Positions 33,632-42,648 of a stretch of DNA of 64,000 bases are shown in pieces. The DNA lies in assembly GCA_963676235.1 (NCBI GenBank), contig OY781044.1, positions 1,364,001 through 1,428,000 of the forward strand. Reading direction: 5' to 3'. The position numbers and the translations under genes were made by a program. Under the pieces are notes generated by a model. The model was not told where the DNA came from. It saw only the letters and a list, made by a program, of their open reading frames with translations, and did not search any database. This DNA comes from JALNYB01 sp963676235. Its GTDB lineage: Archaea > Thermoplasmatota > Thermoplasmata > Methanomassiliicoccales > Methanomethylophilaceae. How positions within the stretch are numbered: position 1 is the stretch's first letter; each line of letters starts with the position of its first letter.

Positions 33632-34642
33632 TCAGGATTTGGACGTCAGCGTTAACTCCATATACATCTCATCCGTAGTGATCGTCGTCATGTATATTGT
33701 ATCACCATCTTGACTGACATAGTCTATCGTTGTTCCGTTTTCATCTGAGAGATTCCAAATATCCAGCGTTAAAACACCATCTATTGTTTGCATCTCTATC
33801 GTTCCAGTTTTTACAGCTCCTGTTTCTAATCCTGATGTCGATTCTTCGATATAATATCCAGTTTTAGATAGGGGAGTAGACTGTCCGCCATACGTTATGG
33901 TGGCATCGACAGACTCCTTGAAACAGTATTTGCCGAGTCCTTCTCCGACACATTCAGCAACAGCTGTGCCATTTATTTCGGAATCGGCATAATCAATAAG
34001 ATTCCCATGTGCATCGTAATTATATTTCAATCCGATGGCAGACGATTCTCTATATGAATTCTGCCATTTGAGATCATAATTTGTAAGATTTGCAATTATG
34101 GACATTCCGTTGGATTCCATGTTGAGCACAATCTTGTATGTTATCCCATTATCCTCAGAGATATAATCGGTCTCAGTATAGTTCATATTTTCCTCTACGA
34201 CATCATATTTCCAAACATTAACGGTCTTCTTTCCATCTATAGTATTGATCTGTGCAGTTCCTATCATCTCTGCATCTGATGGAACCCCGCTGTCTTTCTC
34301 TTTAGAAATAATGGATTCTTGGGTAGTTGAATCGACAGTACTGCCATTATAAATCCAATCTATGTTGACAGTACTCTTGGTGAAATACTCAGTATCGTTC
34401 TGTGCAGACAACACATTTTCCATAGTTCCGGATATTGTAAGAGTTATTCCGGAAGATTCTATTGAACCATTTAGACTGTACGACACCATCGATCCTGGTG
34501 CAGATGTTTTCGTTTTTTCATTATCGATTAAAAATGATGCGCCCGCCATCACTACTGCTATCACGATCACTATGGCAGCAATCATCAAATATTTTTTACC
34601 ATTAGCTTTTAATTTTATATCAATCACCTTTATATCGGGCAT
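33632..34642 (-). CDS. membrane-anchored extracellular protein of unknown function
   Basis: 336 residues. A basic N-terminus and membrane helix (about 17-39) are followed by a beta-rich extracellular domain. Related units recur: NTIDGKKTVNVWKYDV ... TDYISEDNGITYKIV and QTIDGVLTLDIWNLSD ... IDYVSQDGDTIYMT. A similar build is seen in the protein at 53305-55381. It is probably an envelope protein; ligand unknown. Single gene. Confidence 0.55.
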   Translation of the reverse strand: MPDIKVIDIKLKANGKKYLMIAAIVIVIAVVMAGASFLIDNEKTKTSAPGSMVSYSLNGSIESSGITLTISGTMENVLSAQNDTEYFTKSTVNIDWIYNGSTVDSTTQESIISKEKDSGVPSDAEMIGTAQINTIDGKKTVNVWKYDVVEENMNYTETDYISEDNGITYKIVLNMESNGMSIIANLTNYDLKWQNSYRESSAIGLKYNYDAHGNLIDYADSEINGTAVAECVGEGLGKYCFKESVDATITYGGQSTPLSKTGYYIEESTSGLETGAVKTGTIEMQTIDGVLTLDIWNLSDENGTTIDYVSQDGDTIYMTTITTDEMYMELTLTSKS

Positions 34643-35068
34643 GTAGCACTATTGTGCAATATAAAAATATCAACGGGTATCGTGCAGATGGGAAACATTA
34701 AAAAATCCCCATCAGTATTTGCAAGATCTACCAGTTAACAGCATCTTAGTACGACAAGTCATGGGAGTGAACGAAGAACAGTCCCTCCTGTTATGCATCA
34801 ACTTTTAAACGGATCTCATGTTTCCGGGGCTAAGAATGAAGATACGATCATTGTGGCTTACAGTACATACTCTCACATGATAGGCGATCTTTCGTAAGAT
34901 CTGTTGCTAGATCCAGATTGAGTATTATGATTAAAGCACTTACATTGAGTTTTTCTCGATATCGCTTAATGCCTCACGAATTCTATCATCTAATCAAAGA
35001 ATGGAACAGAATTATAGATATTATCGAACTTATGAATGTTTATTAATCTATATTCAGATATTGTAATT
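34643..35068. other. 426-base intergenic region
   Basis: It contains the upstream region of two divergent genes. Short ORFs only; no RNA-like fold or repeat was noticed. Confidence 0.4.
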
Positions 35069-35518
35069 ATGAATCCTAAAACCAATGAATTTCAATTGGA
35101 TGCAGAACAATCACTTTCTGTACTCGAGGGTAGGGACATAGGCATATTATCGACAATGAATGAGGATGGTACACCATATGCTGTGCCCGTGAACTATATA
35201 TTCGTTAACGGTAAGATCTACATACGTACGAGTCCGCACGGTCAGAAGATATCGAATATCATCCGTGATCCCGAATGTAGTTTTGCTGTGTTCGATGCAG
35301 AGGGCTATAATTCAAAAGGCAAGGTCGATTTCGAAAGTGTTTCGGTAAAAGGAAAGGCCAGATTGATCACCGATGATAAAGAGGAAATGGAAATTTTGAG
35401 AGACGTGGCAAATAAGTATAAGAAAAGTGAAAATGGATTGGAAAAAGAAGCTTCTGCACTTGTAGTGATAGAGATCGTGATTGAAAAGATCACAGGAATA
35501 TATCGCAGCGGCATCTGA
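35069..35518 (+). CDS. pyridoxamine 5'-phosphate oxidase-fold protein, copy 1
   Basis: About 149 residues from ATG 35069, which aligns with the start region of the paralogue at 35677; ATG 35036 adds an unrelated leader. It has the split-barrel flavin-binding pattern GILSTMNEDGTPYAVPVNYIF, then GQKISNIIRDPECSFAVFD and FESVSVKGKARLI. Such proteins bind FMN or F420 and act as small reductases or nitroimidazole-type (NimA-like) proteins. The substrate is unknown. A second copy follows after 158 bases. Confidence 0.65.
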   Translation: MNPKTNEFQLDAEQSLSVLEGRDIGILSTMNEDGTPYAVPVNYIFVNGKIYIRTSPHGQKISNIIRDPECSFAVFDAEGYNSKGKVDFESVSVKGKARLITDDKEEMEILRDVANKYKKSENGLEKEASALVVIEIVIEKITGIYRSGI

Positions 35519-35676
35519 ATACAGTGTGAGATAGGATACGACCTCGATGATGAGGTTATAATCTTTTCTCATCAATAATATCGTTCTGTATTATAGCATG
35601 GAAATGGATCAGAGCGTATATTCATATTTACAATTATATTTGGCTCTCCTGAAACGCACTATTTATTAATCCTAAA

Positions 35677-36162
35677 ATGGATAACACAGACATGGAACCT
35701 CGGATGAAAAAGTATACATTGACCATGGAACAATGTAAATTGGTCCTTGAAAAACTCGAAACCGGTGTGATATCTACACTCAACGAAGATGGTTATCCGT
35801 ATTCAGTACCTGTTAATTTCATCTATCTAGGTGGAAGGATATACATTCACGGCCGTGACAAAGGACACAAGATACTCAATATAATGCGCGATCCTAAATG
35901 CAGTTTTACAACATTCGATGCACAGGGATACAATATGGAAGGAAAGACCGCATGCGATACAGAAACGGATTTTGAAAGCGTGGTCGTCCAAGGAAGAGCC
36001 ATGATCATGAAGGATGAGAATGAAAAGTACAGGATACTTAGGGCAATAGCGGATAAATACGGAAGAAAGGGTGTAGAAATGCCCGCAGACAGAGTATCTA
36101 ATACTGGTGTAATAGTAATTATACCTGAAGATATAACAGGAAAATATCATAAGGGCCCCTGA
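35677..36162 (+). CDS. pyridoxamine 5'-phosphate oxidase-fold protein, copy 2
   Basis: 161 residues, clearly paralogous to the preceding gene: GVISTLNEDGYPYSVPVNFIY, GHKILNIMRDPKCSFTTFDAQGYN, FESVVVQGRAMI. It carries a short insertion (KTACDTETD) and a different C-terminal tail. Tandem duplication followed by divergence suggests different substrates or conditions. It probably binds a flavin. Confidence 0.65.
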   Translation: MDNTDMEPRMKKYTLTMEQCKLVLEKLETGVISTLNEDGYPYSVPVNFIYLGGRIYIHGRDKGHKILNIMRDPKCSFTTFDAQGYNMEGKTACDTETDFESVVVQGRAMIMKDENEKYRILRAIADKYGRKGVEMPADRVSNTGVIVIIPEDITGKYHKGP

Positions 36163-36370
36163 TATCATACTTTGAATAGAAATGATGGATCTTACCTAGA
36201 TCATTTGAATTTAGGTTATCCGTCTCATAAATTTCAGATATCAATAATTATATTGATAGGTTTACTCGGCATCTGCTTGTTGTTTTCAATATTTACAAGT
36301 AATATCTGTATGCCTGGGTGTTGATGCTCAATACGTATATATCAGTAATATTTGGGGCAAATCGATATAT

Positions 36371-37060
36371 ATGATAAACGGTGCGAAGAAGAACCTCGTA
36401 TTTGAATCCAAAGGTAAACTTCTGAAAGGTTCAACACTAATGGTATTGTCGATTTTTATAATGTCGTTCGGAGTCGCTATTTCTACAAGAGCCGGTCTGG
36501 GAACATCGCCCATATCCTCATTACCGTATGTCTTGTCGCTGGGAATACCGCTTACGTACGGAACATTCACATTCATAATGAATGCATTTTTGATATTATT
36601 CCAGTTTCTCCTATTGAAAAAAGACTTATCGATTATGTTGATACTTCAAATCCCTGTATTGATAATATTCAGTTTCTTCTCGGATTGGACGTTATCGATG
36701 GTACAGTTCATAGTTCCCAGCAATTATCTTGAACAGTGGGTCCTTACGATATTGAGTACAATCATTCTTGCATTCGGAATTTCTGTTGAAATGAATGCTA
36801 AGTTTGCTACTATGCCCGGCGAAGGAATGGTCTTTGCCATGTCAAGGAGATTTAAAACCGAATTCGGAAGGATGAAGGTGGTTTTCGATGTTACATTGGT
36901 GTTAAGTGCAGTCATTGCATCGGTTTTGATGTTCGGAGGACTCGTAGGGGTCCGTGAAGGAACGATCTTCGCGGCATTAACCGTCGGACACATCGTAAGA
37001 TTCTTGATGAAATTGATGTCTAAGAACGAAAAGACTGTAAAGACTCAAGTAAAAATATGA
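36371..37060 (+). CDS. YitT/YczE-like integral membrane protein
   Basis: 229 residues with about five membrane helices. The N-terminal hallmark is SFGVAISTRAGLGTSPISSLPYVLS, and a second conserved region is ISVEMNAKFATMPGEGMVFAMS, both typical of the YczE/YitT-type family. Members are proposed transporters or regulators of surfactin-type systems in bacteria; here the role is unknown. Single gene with its own promoter region. Confidence 0.6.
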   Translation: MINGAKKNLVFESKGKLLKGSTLMVLSIFIMSFGVAISTRAGLGTSPISSLPYVLSLGIPLTYGTFTFIMNAFLILFQFLLLKKDLSIMLILQIPVLIIFSFFSDWTLSMVQFIVPSNYLEQWVLTILSTIILAFGISVEMNAKFATMPGEGMVFAMSRRFKTEFGRMKVVFDVTLVLSAVIASVLMFGGLVGVREGTIFAALTVGHIVRFLMKLMSKNEKTVKTQVKI

Positions 37061-37197
37061 ATCATATACAGTTTTGATTTCATATGAACCATTTTTGAAC
37101 ATCAAATAGATCAATTTGAGAAAAAAGGAACACAAGTCTGCAGTAAATCAACTTCAGTTTCGAAATGATGTTATATTTCTGTGTTGTTCTGTGGATT

Positions 37198-37767
37198 ATG
37201 AATGAAGTATTGAGATGTATCTACGAAAGGTCGTCTGTCAGAAAATACAAGTCGGATGCAGTGTCTGATGCAGATATCAAAGAGATCCTGAATGCAGGCA
37301 TACATGCACCCAGTGGGATGAATGCTCAGGGCCTCAGATTCGTTATTGTTCAAAATCCAGATATGATCGCTGAACTGAATAGGGTTTCAAAGGATCTATA
37401 TTTGAAAAATTCTGCGGCTACCGGCGAAGGACATCCTATTCTGGATAAAATATGTTCAAATCCCAAATCCGATTTATTCCACGGAGCTTCCACGCTTATT
37501 TTCACATTTGCTACCTCTGATACTTTGACACCTACAGAAGATGGAGCATTGGCTGTTGAGAATATGATGCTTGCAGCTCATTCGATGGGCTATGGAACAT
37601 GTTTTATCGGTCTTGCAGCACCACTAGGATATTATCCGACTTTCAGAGAGGAGAGCGAAGTGCCTGATGATCATATGTTCCTCTCATGTATTGTCCTCGG
37701 AGTTCCTGACGGAAAACCCGAACCCCATCCTAAAGAGGATATGAAGATCCTCAGCTGGACGAAATGA
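37198..37767 (+). CDS. nitroreductase family protein
   Basis: About 189 residues from ATG 37198. FMN-binding features: ERSSVRKYKSDAVSD near the N-terminus, AGIHAPSGMNAQGLRFVIV, a GAL-AVENMMLAAHSMGYGTCFIGL segment, and VLGVPDGKPEPHP. It is likely an NAD(P)H- or ferredoxin-linked flavin reductase of unknown substrate. The listed ATG fits the family N-terminus better than ATG 37165. The stop overlaps the sfsA start by 4 bases. Confidence 0.7.
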   Translation: MNEVLRCIYERSSVRKYKSDAVSDADIKEILNAGIHAPSGMNAQGLRFVIVQNPDMIAELNRVSKDLYLKNSAATGEGHPILDKICSNPKSDLFHGASTLIFTFATSDTLTPTEDGALAVENMMLAAHSMGYGTCFIGLAAPLGYYPTFREESEVPDDHMFLSCIVLGVPDGKPEPHPKEDMKILSWTK

Positions 37768-38450
37768 AATACAACGATATCTGTACGGGCAGATTTATTG
37801 AACGCCCCAACAGGTTCATCGCATTCGTCGAGATAGGCGGTGTCATCGAAAGATGTCACGTTAAGAATACGGGGCGTTGCAAAGAACTGTTCGTAAAGGA
37901 TGCAAAGGTTGTTCTTCAGCATTTCAGAGATACGAAACGTTCTACAAAATTCGATATCATAGCTGTGTACAAGGACGATCTTCTGATAAACATTGATTCA
38001 CAGGCACCAAACAAGGTGTTCGGTGAATCAATAAGTTCTATTTTCAGTGATATAGATATTGTTCGTCCGGAGTATGCATACGGTGATTCCAGGATAGATT
38101 TCTATGCTGAATCTGGTAAAAAGAGACTTCTGATAGAGGTTAAAGGTGTCACATTAGAGAATAAAGGTGATAGTTTGTTTCCGGATGCACCTACGGAACG
38201 TGGGTTGAAGCATATAAAAGAATTGGAAAAGTCTCTTTCGGACGGTTATGAACCATATCTATTCTTTGTAATCCAGATGTCAGGAATGAGATCATTCTCT
38301 CCTAATTATAAAATGCATGAGGAATTCGGTATGGAAATCGAGAAAGCGCACAGCATGGGTGTCGGTGTGTTGGCATATGATTGTATAATCACCGAAGATT
38401 CTATGATACTCAACAGACCTGTTGAGATCAGATACCGTGATCATTCGTAA
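37764..38450 (+). CDS. sfsA: SfsA family sugar fermentation stimulation protein homologue
   Basis: 228 residues, full length. Diagnostic segments: RFIERPNRFIAFVEIGG, VKNTGRCKEL, DSQAPNKVF, RIDFYAES.KKRLLIEVKGVTLE and FPDAPTERGLKHIKEL. SfsA has an OB-like N-terminal domain and a nuclease-like C-terminal fold (EVKG resembles PD-(D/E)xK), but its biochemical role is not settled. It overlaps the nitroreductase gene by ATGA and converges with the next gene, the stops overlapping by 10 bases. Confidence 0.8.
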   Translation: MKYNDICTGRFIERPNRFIAFVEIGGVIERCHVKNTGRCKELFVKDAKVVLQHFRDTKRSTKFDIIAVYKDDLLINIDSQAPNKVFGESISSIFSDIDIVRPEYAYGDSRIDFYAESGKKRLLIEVKGVTLENKGDSLFPDAPTERGLKHIKELEKSLSDGYEPYLFFVIQMSGMRSFSPNYKMHEEFGMEIEKAHSMGVGVLAYDCIITEDSMILNRPVEIRYRDHS

Positions 38451-39358
38451 TCGGGATCTGACGGTTTCTTTATTTTGGGTTCTTCTGCAAGAATGCCCTG
38501 GATGATCTTCAGATATTCTCCGAGAGCGATCTCCTGATCGTTGATGGTCTGATGTACCAAATATACATTTTTCATCGCAGGCGGGGCGTCCACGAATCTT
38601 CTGTTGGCAGGTTCTTCTCTGATCATTCCGATGACCATCGCCCTCATGGATTTGGTACCTGCCCTGGCATCTTGATAACTTACGACGGCCTTCAACGCCG
38701 CAGATCCGTATGATGTTGCGTTTATGTATTTCATGGCCGCATCGCAGAGATCCGGATAGAAAGTGAAATCCACATTCTCCACAAGATGAATGAAATCCTC
38801 GTGAAGTTTTGTCTGATAGAAGTAATACATCTCGATCTTGGATTTTCCAACATCTGATATGAGTTCTGACGGTCCGTACATGTCCTTCATATCTTGGATA
38901 GTGAATTTGGCATTGATCTGGAATTTTCTTACAGTCTTCTCATTGGGTGTGATGACCATATTTTTTCTGACAATGTACATATCGACGACAGGTTGGATGA
39001 TCCTGTTGTGCCTGATGATAGATCTTCTTTCATCACGTTGTCTTCTGTTCTCATTGTTGAATGTAACCATGTTATCGAGAATGACAACAACGAACAGTAA
39101 TGCGATGATGTTATCCACCACATTCCTTAGATGAGTGTAGAGATCCCCTGCGCCACCGTCCTTATCGAATATCTGAAGCAATATGCTGATGGCTACACAG
39201 ATTATGATGATTGCAATAATAGAAATCATCAATATCCTGGATATATTTTTCCGCTCTATCTTTGCGGCACCTATCCTGTGTCTTTCTGTCTCTTTAAGAA
39301 TTTTATCTTTATCGTTTTTGGTCCTATCTTTAAAGGGATATGGTAGCGATATATTCAT
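38441..39358 (-). CDS. two-helix membrane protein with cytoplasmic domain, partner of the HprK-like kinase
   Basis: 305 residues. A basic N-terminus, then two membrane helices (about 42-64 and 85-103), then about 200 cytosolic residues of helical character. No family recognised. It starts 9 bases after the HprK-like gene and so is co-transcribed with it, which suggests a functional link (substrate, scaffold or sensor). Confidence 0.45.
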   Translation of the reverse strand: MNISLPYPFKDRTKNDKDKILKETERHRIGAAKIERKNISRILMISIIAIIIICVAISILLQIFDKDGGAGDLYTHLRNVVDNIIALLFVVVILDNMVTFNNENRRQRDERRSIIRHNRIIQPVVDMYIVRKNMVITPNEKTVRKFQINAKFTIQDMKDMYGPSELISDVGKSKIEMYYFYQTKLHEDFIHLVENVDFTFYPDLCDAAMKYINATSYGSAALKAVVSYQDARAGTKSMRAMVIGMIREEPANRRFVDAPPAMKNVYLVHQTINDQEIALGEYLKIIQGILAEEPKIKKPSDPDYE

Positions 39359-39367
39359 GTTATCACT

Positions 39368-40306
39368 TTAATCAAGAACGATATTCCTGATCAGTTCCTG
39401 TGTTTTTTTCGCACTTTCAATAGTATTGACAAGATAGATGTCACATGCTGAAAAGTATTCTGCAATGAATTTTTTTCTAAGGTTGATTTTATGTTCCGAA
39501 CGAACCATCTGATGGGGATTGCACATATCGTTCTCGATCATGTATCTCACACCTTCTTCAGATGTCAATTTTCTGATAGTTTCAGGATCGGACGGGTCGC
39601 GTTTCATCAGGATTATGTAATGCATGGTCGTCCTTGTGATCACGGATGATTCTCCAGCAGTGCACCTTACGTTGGCGATGCCTCTTCCATCATTGTCGAA
39701 TCTTATGTTTCTTATCAGGGGTTTGTATTCTTCCCAGACATCTCCGATATCTGCATCTATGTAACAATTCTTCTCAGAACCGAATACGGCAGGTCTTCCT
39801 ACGCCTAATTTTACAAAATACCAATCATCGGAGATCAGATGTGCATTCTTAGCCCTTAACAATCCCCAAGATTGTGTCGTCTTTCCGGTCTTCGATGGAG
39901 CGATGAGCGTAAGACCAACACCGTCGATATCCAATGCCGCACCGTGTATGGAATAAATGTTATGTGATTCTTCGAGGATGTTTCCTGCAATACCCAGACC
40001 AATGCTTTTTATCCATCCGTAATAATCAAAATTGAACAGGAATGCTACGTTCGTAGCAGGTTCGAAGAGAGCCTTCTTTTCCATCGTCTCGTCTTTGATC
40101 GAGTATATCTTCGCATGTGCTTTTATGTGTTCAGACATAGCATAGAAATTGTCTTTCCACATGTCTGTATGATCCTTGTCTGCGGTTATTAATTCTAAGC
40201 ACAATCCGGATATGTCGGCTTTTGTCGAGAAAAGATCCTGAGAGTAGTATTTTGCACAGAGTTCTTTACTTCTCTCCAGATTTATCAATTCGACTTCGTA
40301 TTCCAT
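39368..40306 (-). CDS. HPr-kinase-like P-loop protein
   Basis: 312 residues. The C-terminal half looks like the HprK/P or PEP-carboxykinase-like nucleotide fold: IHGAALDIDGVGLTLIAPSKTGKTTQSWGLL has the Walker A loop at about 136-144, and HLISDDWYFV has the paired Asp of the second motif (160-161). No HPr gene or PTS gene is visible. Comparable stand-alone proteins may phosphorylate other serine substrates or small molecules. It is first in an operon with a membrane protein. Confidence 0.6.
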   Translation of the reverse strand: MEYEVELINLERSKELCAKYYSQDLFSTKADISGLCLELITADKDHTDMWKDNFYAMSEHIKAHAKIYSIKDETMEKKALFEPATNVAFLFNFDYYGWIKSIGLGIAGNILEESHNIYSIHGAALDIDGVGLTLIAPSKTGKTTQSWGLLRAKNAHLISDDWYFVKLGVGRPAVFGSEKNCYIDADIGDVWEEYKPLIRNIRFDNDGRGIANVRCTAGESSVITRTTMHYIILMKRDPSDPETIRKLTSEEGVRYMIENDMCNPHQMVRSEHKINLRKKFIAEYFSACDIYLVNTIESAKKTQELIRNIVLD

Positions 40307-40420
40307 ATTAGTTCTGTATGGAATAGATGTAATTGATATTTACCTAATGGGCATGGTATTGAACATTGATTAAGTGTATGCTTATTCAAGATTATATAGT
40401 TAGATATCGATTCTGCCTAC

Positions 40421-40975
40421 ATGTCAAAGATCGTAGCAATAGTTGCCAGTGCAAGAAAGAATGGAAATTCAGATACCATTGTAAAGGCTATTGCAGAAAA
40501 AGCAAAAGCAAACGGAAATACAGTATCATTTCGTTATTTGAATGATTTTAAATGTCTGAGAGGATGTCAGGCATGTTTAGGCTGTAAGAAAGCAGGCAGG
40601 TGTGTGCTTCATGACGAGATATCTGATGTTCTTGAGGATATTAGACACGCAGACGGAGTCATTTTGTCCGCACCGTGTTATTTCGGACAGCCGTCGGCAC
40701 AGTATAGGATATTGGAAGACAGAATGTTCAGTTTCTTGGATTCGAACGCATGTTCTGTCATTCCATGTAACAAAAAACTCGCAGTCGTAATAACTTGCAG
40801 CGGCGGAGTAAGCGAAGCAGATGCCGTTGCGAAGAGAATATCTGATGATGCAGTGTCACTTTTCAAATATCAGCTAATAGATACCATAGTTATGGCCGAC
40901 GGGGTCTCCAGAAATGCAGCTGCGAACGATGCTGCAATCCTTGCTAAGGCAGGAGATATCGGTTCTAAGTTCTAA
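40421..40975 (+). CDS. NADPH-dependent FMN reductase/iron-sulfur flavoprotein-like
   Basis: 184 residues with a flavodoxin-like fold: IVAIVASARKNGNSDTIVKA (phosphate loop) and APCYFGQPSAQYRILEDRM (FMN isoalloxazine region). Four Cys in CLRGCQACLGCKKAGRC resemble the iron-sulfur cluster site of archaeal Isf proteins. It probably shuttles electrons from ferredoxin or reduces O2 and peroxide. A TATA box near 40391-40400 lies about 25 bases from the ATG, so the transcript may be leaderless. Confidence 0.65.
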   Translation: MSKIVAIVASARKNGNSDTIVKAIAEKAKANGNTVSFRYLNDFKCLRGCQACLGCKKAGRCVLHDEISDVLEDIRHADGVILSAPCYFGQPSAQYRILEDRMFSFLDSNACSVIPCNKKLAVVITCSGGVSEADAVAKRISDDAVSLFKYQLIDTIVMADGVSRNAAANDAAILAKAGDIGSKF

Positions 40976-40998
40976 ACAGCAAAAGGATGGGAAAAGAA

Positions 40999-41406
40999 AT
41001 GGGAAACACAACGGCAGTGATCTACGCTTCCAAACTCGGAAAAACGAGAAAGGTTGGAAATTACATTGCAAAGAGCATAAACGCAGATATGTTCGATCTG
41101 AAGAAACAGACGATGATCAATATGTCTGCTTATAATCGCATAATATTCGGTACCGGTATCCACGCAGGAAAACCATACAAATCACTTGTTACATTCCTCG
41201 AGGTCAATAAAGCTGAACTCGCAAAGAAGAAGACTTCGCTTTTCATATGTTGTATGTATAACGATGAGAAAGGTCAGGCACAGTGCGAAAGGGTCTCAGG
41301 TGAGCTTGGTATTGCAGAGGCAGTATTTTTTGACGGTAAAAGCGAGAAAAACGAAGAAGGATTCGAAATCGCTGTTGATGATTTCATCGCAAAATTGCGT
41401 GCTTGA
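40999..41406 (+). CDS. flavodoxin-domain protein
   Basis: About 135 residues. It has the N-terminal FMN phosphate loop AVIYASKLGKTRKVGNYIAK, a central IIFGTGIHAGKPYKSLVTFL and a short Cys-containing FICCMYND, similar to the HemG/flavodoxin class. ATG 40999 has the AAGGATGGG site upstream, while ATG 40987 would lie directly on it. It follows the other flavoprotein gene and precedes a DUF1294 gene with no gap. Confidence 0.6.
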   Translation: MGNTTAVIYASKLGKTRKVGNYIAKSINADMFDLKKQTMINMSAYNRIIFGTGIHAGKPYKSLVTFLEVNKAELAKKKTSLFICCMYNDEKGQAQCERVSGELGIAEAVFFDGKSEKNEEGFEIAVDDFIAKLRA

Positions 41407-41694
41407 ATGACAGGTAACGAATTATTCTTGTTCGAGTTCATCTACTTCGTCTTGAACCTCGTCGCATTCCTACTCTACGGTATAGATAAAAGTAGAGCTG
41501 TTAAGGATCAATGGAGAATCAAAGAGTCTACACTTCTCTTTTTTTCTGCATTGGGTGCGATCGGTGCAGTACTAGGTATGAAAACCTTCAGACATAAGAC
41601 AAATAAGCCCAAGTTCAAGCTGGTGTATCTCTTTCTTGCGATACATATCATACTGTTGGTATGGTTATACAGCAGACAGATAGGTCTTCTCTGA
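41407..41694 (+). CDS. DUF1294 membrane protein
   Basis: 95 residues with three membrane helices. The family pattern is visible in LYGIDKSRAVKDQWRIKESTLL and MKTFRHKTNKPKF (conserved K-A, R-I-E/S, H-K-T). Function unknown in all organisms. It directly abuts the flavodoxin stop and converges with taw1. Confidence 0.65.
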   Translation: MTGNELFLFEFIYFVLNLVAFLLYGIDKSRAVKDQWRIKESTLLFFSALGAIGAVLGMKTFRHKTNKPKFKLVYLFLAIHIILLVWLYSRQIGLL

Positions 41695-42639
41695 TCAAAT
41701 ATTTTCTGAATATATTTTCCTGACATCAGTTTCGATTCCTTCATGACCGAGTAAAAGAACTCTGCTGTCAGGCCTTTCATTTATAATATCCATTCCAACA
41801 ATGCTTCCGAGTTCTGTGGAGAAGGTCTTTATCTCATCGAATGAAGGCATATTATCCATTCTAAGCCTTTGTCTGGATCCTCCGACGAAGACATATCCTT
41901 TCGGTTCTATCAGGTCGGGATCTGCAATGCTATCCAATTCGGCATATTCTTCGACCCATCCGAGATTAAGTTCCTTTACGAGAGTGTGTCTTATGACCTT
42001 TCTTGTATCGAGTGAAGGAAACAGTTCTAATGTTTTCATCAACCTTTGCCATCCATCTGATATCTTAGGACGACAGAGCTTTTTATAGATATTTTCGTTC
42101 GGCGCAGCGACTGTAACATATAGTTGCCTGGGTAACTCATCCAGATTAGCCAATTGTTCAGGATATGTTCCGTTGGTTACCAAGAAGGTGGTCATATCTC
42201 TCCTATGGCATTCTTTGATGAAATCTGAAAGATAAGGATATGTAATGGGCTCTCCGGCAAGAGATATCGCGACCTGATTCGGATTGCTCGCTTCTTCAAA
42301 CATCTTCATATCGCATCTAGGATCCCCTTTGAATCCTGATATCAACAATCTCTGTTCTGCTATGAGTGCGTCAAGCATCTCCTTCGGTTCTGCCCAATCT
42401 TTGACCTCGAAGTCCTTCCCTTCCACTCTCCAGCAGAATGTGCACTGATGGCTGCATTCATTTATGGCAGGTGTCATTTGAAGGCATCTGTGGCTTTGGA
42501 TGCCGTAAAAATCTTGTTTATAACAGTGTCTTTCGTGAACCAGACTCTCTTTCATCCAATGACAGAGTTTTACCGCTGCATGGTCCTTGTAAAGGCGATA
42601 TTGCTGGTGGAGCAGGATTTGTTTGTATTCTTCGTCCAT
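41695..42639 (-). CDS. taw1: 4-demethylwyosine synthase (Taw1/TYW1), radical SAM
   Basis: 314 residues, the archaeal length without flavodoxin domain. Radical SAM cysteines C62, C66 and C69 are in ECSHQCTFCWR, a C-x3-C-x2-C array; Cys52 (HRCLQM) and upstream Cys residues fit the second cluster. ISLAGEPITYPYL is the SAM-binding GE region. It forms the tricyclic base of wyosine in tRNA-Phe from m1G37 and pyruvate. It precedes the RFC-L gene's 3' end on the same strand, 9 bases away. Confidence 0.85.
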   Translation of the reverse strand: MDEEYKQILLHQQYRLYKDHAAVKLCHWMKESLVHERHCYKQDFYGIQSHRCLQMTPAINECSHQCTFCWRVEGKDFEVKDWAEPKEMLDALIAEQRLLISGFKGDPRCDMKMFEEASNPNQVAISLAGEPITYPYLSDFIKECHRRDMTTFLVTNGTYPEQLANLDELPRQLYVTVAAPNENIYKKLCRPKISDGWQRLMKTLELFPSLDTRKVIRHTLVKELNLGWVEEYAELDSIADPDLIEPKGYVFVGGSRQRLRMDNMPSFDEIKTFSTELGSIVGMDIINERPDSRVLLLGHEGIETDVRKIYSENI

Positions 42640-42648
42640 ATGTTCATC

